7,809 bases of DNA from JBAYZQ01 sp041672385 (lineage in GTDB: Bacteria; Spirochaetota; Spirochaetia; Sphaerochaetales; Sphaerochaetaceae). The stretch covers positions 1 to 7,809 of the forward strand of contig JBAYZQ010000113.1 of NCBI GenBank assembly GCA_041672385.1, in the 5' to 3' direction. The position numbers were made by a program, and so were the translations under genes. Positions 4,987 to 7,809 of this stretch are shown one piece after another. Positions within the stretch are counted from its first letter, which is position 1, and each line of letters starts with the position of its first letter. The notes under the pieces were generated by a model, which worked only from the letters and a program-made list of their open reading frames with translations, searched no databases and was not told the DNA's origin.

Positions 4987-6115
4987 AAATAACTTAATTA
5001 ATAATGATTTTTTGAAAAGTTTGGGGTTTCCATGTATTGAAATCCATGAAACTTTCTCACATTTTGATTTTTCTAAACCCGGAAGAAGGGTTTTGCTTAT
5101 AGGCCCCATGGGTTCTGGTAAAACTGAGTTTTCAGCTAGAGTTTGGAGAGATGCTGCTATTGCACAAAAAAAAGGTGAGAAAGTAAAACAAATAACAAGC
5201 ACAGGAATTATTGATAGAAGAAAAGTTTTCTTTGTAAGGAGTCAAATTGATAATAGTCGATTTGAAAATTATCCCGAGGATGCGCTTCCTTTTAGAAGTG
5301 GTTACATCCGCTGTGGAAAGAATATAGCAAAAATAACGGATTCTTTTGATTTGGAAAAGGTAATTGAGGCAAATCCAACAGTTGGAACCTATATTATTGA
5401 CGAAGCTTCATTTTTTGATGAAAGACTTGCTTATGTTGTTAAGAATTACAGCCTTCAAAAAGGAATAATGTTCATTTTTCCAACATTAATCTTGAATTTT
5501 AGAAGAGATATCTTTAATTCTACGGCAAGACTTATGCTAGATATGGCTACAGATGTAATTCCAATAACTGCTTATTGTGAGCATCAACAATGTATGCGTG
5601 ATGCATTTTATACCTATAGGTATTATTCGGTTGATAACCAAGAATGTCCTGCACTTTATTTTGACCCTTTGATTATAGTAGGTGGTGACAGTGAAAAAAA
5701 CAGTTCTTCAAGCCCGAATTATGCGTCAAGGTGTGATGAACATCACTTTCTTCCAGGAAAAGAGTATACTTTCTTTGATTTGAAACCGTTGGGAGAAGCT
5801 GCAGCAAAAGGGGATGTTAAAGGCTTAAAAATGGAAGTGGGACTACTAAAAGATGATATTTATAAGTCAAAGCTATACAAAAATCTAAAAAAGAGTTATC
5901 AAGGAGATGAGAATGAGCAAATTTTTCTAAACTCCGTAAAACCTGCGTTTATTGCTGAAAAGGCTTTGATGTATTTGTTTGCTGAACAAAACCTTCTACA
6001 GGAAGAGCTTTTGGTAAAATTAGTTGATGAATTAAATTTAAATAAAGAGTACATGAAAGGAGTGCTTGCCGATAACAAGCGTTCAGTTTCTTTTGAACAA
6101 CCGTTCTTATTTTAA
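4973..6115 (+). CDS. Divergent type II thymidine kinase with extended termini
   Basis: The product is 380 residues, about twice the usual type II thymidine kinase (about 190-200). The Walker A motif GPMGSGKT is at 44-51, after a 40-residue N-terminal extension. DEASFF (143-148) stands where family members have DE-x-QF, so the catalytic Glu144 is kept but Gln is Ser. LNFRRDIF (174-181) corresponds to the DFRGxPF segment. Zinc-ligand candidates are Cys202 or His204 with Cys207, and Cys254 with His257. IIVGG (234-238) matches the thymidine-binding strand. Residues from about 262 form an extra 120-residue, helix-rich C-terminal region I do not recognise. The likely reaction is ATP-dependent phosphorylation of thymidine to dTMP, consistent with its overlap with deoC; divergence leaves substrate identity open. 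The start at 4973 has GGGAG (4959-4963) nine bases before it, within the end of deoC. Confidence 0.75.
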   Translation: MPVSENNLINNDFLKSLGFPCIEIHETFSHFDFSKPGRRVLLIGPMGSGKTEFSARVWRDAAIAQKKGEKVKQITSTGIIDRRKVFFVRSQIDNSRFENYPEDALPFRSGYIRCGKNIAKITDSFDLEKVIEANPTVGTYIIDEASFFDERLAYVVKNYSLQKGIMFIFPTLILNFRRDIFNSTARLMLDMATDVIPITAYCEHQQCMRDAFYTYRYYSVDNQECPALYFDPLIIVGGDSEKNSSSSPNYASRCDEHHFLPGKEYTFFDLKPLGEAAAKGDVKGLKMEVGLLKDDIYKSKLYKNLKKSYQGDENEQIFLNSVKPAFIAEKALMYLFAEQNLLQEELLVKLVDELNLNKEYMKGVLADNKRSVSFEQPFLF

Positions 6116-6133
6116 GAAAAACAAATAAAAAGG

Positions 6134-6160
6134 ACAATAATTGTTAAAAAAGAACAATTA
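6134..6160. repeat. Overlapping inverted repeats upstream of uxaC
   Basis: TAATTGTT (6138-6145) and AACAATTA (6153-6160) pair over eight bases with a seven-base loop. The half ATTGT (6140-6144) can instead pair with ACAAT at 6134-6138. Three related half-sites upstream of a sugar-acid gene suit an operator, or alternative RNA folds. No T-run follows on the plus strand, so this is not a clear terminator for the kinase gene. Confidence 0.4.
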
Positions 6161-6171
6161 AAAATTATATT
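6141..6171 (+). promoter_or_regulatory. Possible promoter of uxaC
   Basis: TTGTTA (6141-6146) and TATATT (6166-6171) are 19 bases apart, longer than ideal; other -10 choices (TATTAT 6168-6173) exist in this AT-rich stretch. The -35 lies within the inverted repeats at 6134-6160. An own promoter is plausible because 89 bases separate uxaC from the kinase gene. Confidence 0.3.
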
Positions 6172-6204
6172 ATTAAGATAGCTTTTATTTATAGGAGGAC
6201 TAAA

Positions 6205-7587
6205 ATGAAAGAATTTATGGGAGAAAATTTTCTATTAAAATCTCAAACTGCTAAAAAACTGTATTTTGATTATGCTGCGGAAATGCCAATTTTTGACTAT
6301 CATTGTCATCTAATACCTAGTCAAATTGCTGCGAACGAGCGATTTGAAACAATCTCACAGGCTTGGCTTGGGGGAGACCATTATAAATGGAGGGCAATAA
6401 GAGCTAATGGATATTCTGAAAGGGTTGAAGATCCTTATCAGCAGTTTCTTGTTTGGGCAAAAACGATGCCCGCTCTTATTGGAAATCCACTTTACCATTG
6501 GACCCATCTTGAACTTCAACGTTATTTTAATATAAAAGAACCTTTAAATGAAAAAAGTGCAAGAAGAATATATGAAGAAACCAATAAAAAATTAAAAGAG
6601 GATCCATCTCTTTGTGTTTTTGAAATATTTAAAAAATTTAAGGTTTATGCGGTGGGAACAACTGATGACCCTGCTGATGATTTAATATTTCATGGAAAAG
6701 CTAAAGATTTAACTGAAACGAAAATTCTTCCTTCTTTTAGGCCAGATAAAGCCTTAAATATTGATAGTCCAGATTTTGTTTCTTATCTTGAAAAACTTGG
6801 AGAGAGCGTTGGTTTTGAAATTAAAGATATTGATTGTGTTAAAAAAGCGCTTGTAAAACGACTTGATTATTTTGTTTTAATGGGCTGTAAATCTACCGAT
6901 CATGGACTTTATTATCCTCCTTTTAGAAAACTGGATGAAAAGGAAGTTCAAAAGATTTTTAAGAAAGTTTTAAAAGGTGAAATTATAAACGAAGAGGAAG
7001 CAGAAGCCTATAGAACTAATATTTTGGTTTTTCTTGGAAAAGAATATCGCAAAAGAAATATAGTAATGCAACTTCATTTTAATGCAATAAGAAATACTAA
7101 TTCAAGGATGTTTGAAAAACTTGGACCTGATACAGGTTATGATGCTGTATATGATGCTCCAGTTGCAAAAAAACTTTCCTTGCTTCTTGATGAAATGGAG
7201 AAGAGTGACGAACTTCCGAAGTGTATTATTTATTCGTTGAATCCAAAGGATTATTATTCAATAGCATCTATTATGGGAAGTTTCCAAGACTGTAAAACGC
7301 CTGGTAAAATGCAAATGGGTAGTGGATGGTGGTTTTGTGATCATAAGGATGGAATTGAAAATCAACTAGGAGTTCTTGGAAATCTTGGACTTTTAAGTAA
7401 ATTTGTTGGAATGTTAACCGACAGTCGTTCTTTCTTATCCTATCCAAGGCACGAGTATTTTAGAAGAATTCTTTGTAATTACATAGGAACTTGGGTAGAA
7501 GAAGGTCAAATTCCAAACGATATGGAACTTTTGGGTGGCATGATTCAAGACATTTGTTTCAATAATGCCAAATCATTTTTTGCTTAA
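6205..7587 (+). CDS. uxaC: Glucuronate isomerase (uronate isomerase)
   Basis: This 460-residue cytosolic member of the amidohydrolase superfamily converts D-glucuronate to D-fructuronate and D-galacturonate to D-tagaturonate, the first step of hexuronate breakdown. Family motifs run the whole length: FDYHCHL (30-36, metal-site His33 and His35), GGDHYKWRA (56-64), TTDDP (152-156), LPSFRPDKA (175-183), QLHFNA (289-294), GSGWWFCDHKDG (372-383), LTDSRSF (404-410) and the NDMELLGGM-QDICFNNA end (438-455). The length is normal for the family, so the gene looks intact. AGGAGG (6193-6198) is six bases before the ATG. It suggests use of pectin- or glucuronide-derived sugars; uxaB, uxuA or kdg genes would be expected elsewhere or downstream. 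Confidence 0.98.
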   Translation: MKEFMGENFLLKSQTAKKLYFDYAAEMPIFDYHCHLIPSQIAANERFETISQAWLGGDHYKWRAIRANGYSERVEDPYQQFLVWAKTMPALIGNPLYHWTHLELQRYFNIKEPLNEKSARRIYEETNKKLKEDPSLCVFEIFKKFKVYAVGTTDDPADDLIFHGKAKDLTETKILPSFRPDKALNIDSPDFVSYLEKLGESVGFEIKDIDCVKKALVKRLDYFVLMGCKSTDHGLYYPPFRKLDEKEVQKIFKKVLKGEIINEEEAEAYRTNILVFLGKEYRKRNIVMQLHFNAIRNTNSRMFEKLGPDTGYDAVYDAPVAKKLSLLLDEMEKSDELPKCIIYSLNPKDYYSIASIMGSFQDCKTPGKMQMGSGWWFCDHKDGIENQLGVLGNLGLLSKFVGMLTDSRSFLSYPRHEYFRRILCNYIGTWVEEGQIPNDMELLGGMIQDICFNNAKSFFA

Positions 7588-7616
7588 GAGTCATTTTTTA
7601 TCTAAAGGTAGTGTAA

Positions 7617-7679
7617 ATGCGCATTTTGCTCTATATTTTTTAAGCAAAAGCGCATAATTGGATTAATTTCTTTTATTTT
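7617..7679 (+). terminator. Large stem-loop after uxaC, probable terminator
   Basis: ATGCGC (7617-7622) pairs with GCGCAT (7650-7655), and after one bulged A, TTTTGCT (7624-7630) pairs with AGCAAAA (7643-7649), leaving a 12-base loop. The stem of 13 bp is the strongest local fold. T-rich sequence follows only at about 7667-7679, so it is not a textbook intrinsic terminator; it could also protect the mRNA 3' end. Confidence 0.5.
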
Positions 7680-7700
7680 ATGTAAATTTTAAAGTTTCAA

Positions 7701-7729
7701 TTGACTTGAGTTTCTTGTCATTGTAAAAT
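7701..7729 (+). promoter_or_regulatory. Promoter of the right-edge exported-protein gene
   Basis: TTGACT (7701-7706), a 17-base spacer and TAAAAT (7724-7729) each match consensus at five of six positions. The predicted start near 7736 gives a leader of about 20 bases with AGGAG at 7746-7750. Confidence 0.7.
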
Positions 7730-7738
7730 AAATTACAA
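7721..7738. repeat. Inverted repeat overlapping the -10, candidate operator
   Basis: TTGTAA (7721-7726) and TTACAA (7733-7738) are perfect six-base arms around six bases. The repeat covers the -10 box and the predicted transcription start, a classic repressor position. The TGTAA/TTACA half-site also occurs in the palindrome at 572-587, but with different spacing. Confidence 0.45.
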
Positions 7739-7756
7739 AATTAATAGGAGATACAA

Positions 7757-7809
7757 ATGAAAAAACTTACTGTTGTATTGTTGGTATTGTTCATGGCTTG
7801 TACTTTTGT
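7757..7809 (+). CDS. Exported protein or lipoprotein, first 17 codons
   Basis: The ATG at 7757 has AGGAG (7746-7750) six bases upstream and its own promoter. The visible product MKKLTVVLLVLFMACTF is a positively charged start followed by a hydrophobic core, so it is a signal peptide. LFMAC could be a lax, spirochaete-style lipobox with Cys15 lipidated, although this would be a short signal sequence. The rest is cut off by the window edge. A substrate-binding protein for uronate uptake would fit its place after uxaC, but nothing seen here shows that. Confidence 0.7.
   Translation, partial: MKKLTVVLLVLFMACTF

Noticed and set aside
4825..5202. Minus-strand open frame of 125 codons
   Set aside because: Antisense to the well-supported end of deoC and start of the kinase gene; Ser/Cys-rich shadow translation without motifs.
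5949..6137. Minus-strand open frame of 62 codons
   Set aside because: Antisense to the kinase C-terminal region, with no ribosome site or known motif.
6138..6160. Intrinsic terminator after the kinase gene
   Set aside because: The eight-bp AT-rich stem is not followed by a T-run on the plus strand, so it is kept only as an inverted repeat.
7573..7599. Direct repeat TCATTTTTT (7573-7581, 7591-7599)
   Set aside because: Short and low in complexity; no flanking features point to a mobile element or slippage.
1..7809. CRISPR array, IS element, prophage or defence island
   Set aside because: No regularly spaced repeats, transposase or integrase motifs, target duplications or phage-like genes are visible on either strand.

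Overview
This is an AT-rich window of ordinary chromosomal bacterial DNA. The gene content suggests a spirochaete, most likely a sugar- or pectin-using Treponema. Pointers are the exported-protein family at 599-1414, a divergent type II thymidine kinase with extra termini, a glucuronate isomerase, a lax lipoprotein-like signal, and tRNAs without encoded CCA. This placement is inference. I see no phage, IS element, CRISPR array or obvious defence locus.

Layout. Positions 1-457 (minus) hold the 5' part of a membrane-anchored metallophosphoesterase that runs off the left edge. It diverges from an exported protein of unknown function (599-1414, plus) across a 141-base gap containing a perfect 16-bp palindrome. 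Next comes a minus-strand block. Read in its own direction it is a membrane Nudix hydrolase (4239-3274), an aldo/keto reductase (3277-2348, ATGA overlap), a YigZ/IMPACT-family protein (2321-1728), and two tRNA-Ser genes (UGA, then GCU) with their own strong promoter and a good terminator. The plus strand then carries deoC (4324-4986) and an overlapping thymidine kinase-like gene (4973-6115). After these come uxaC (6205-7587), a large stem-loop, a strong promoter with an overlapping inverted repeat, and the first 17 codons of an exported or lipoprotein gene cut by the right edge.

Functional themes. deoC and the kinase form a two-gene deoxynucleoside salvage unit. The Nudix protein is the most unusual gene. 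Its catalytic domain carries the base-recognition residues of human MTH1 (8-oxo-dGTPase), but it is preceded by three predicted membrane helices and a four-cysteine zinc ribbon. With the coupled oxidoreductase it may form a small redox or nucleotide-sanitation operon. uxaC belongs to hexuronate catabolism, and the exported protein after it could be part of a transport system, although too little of it is visible to say.
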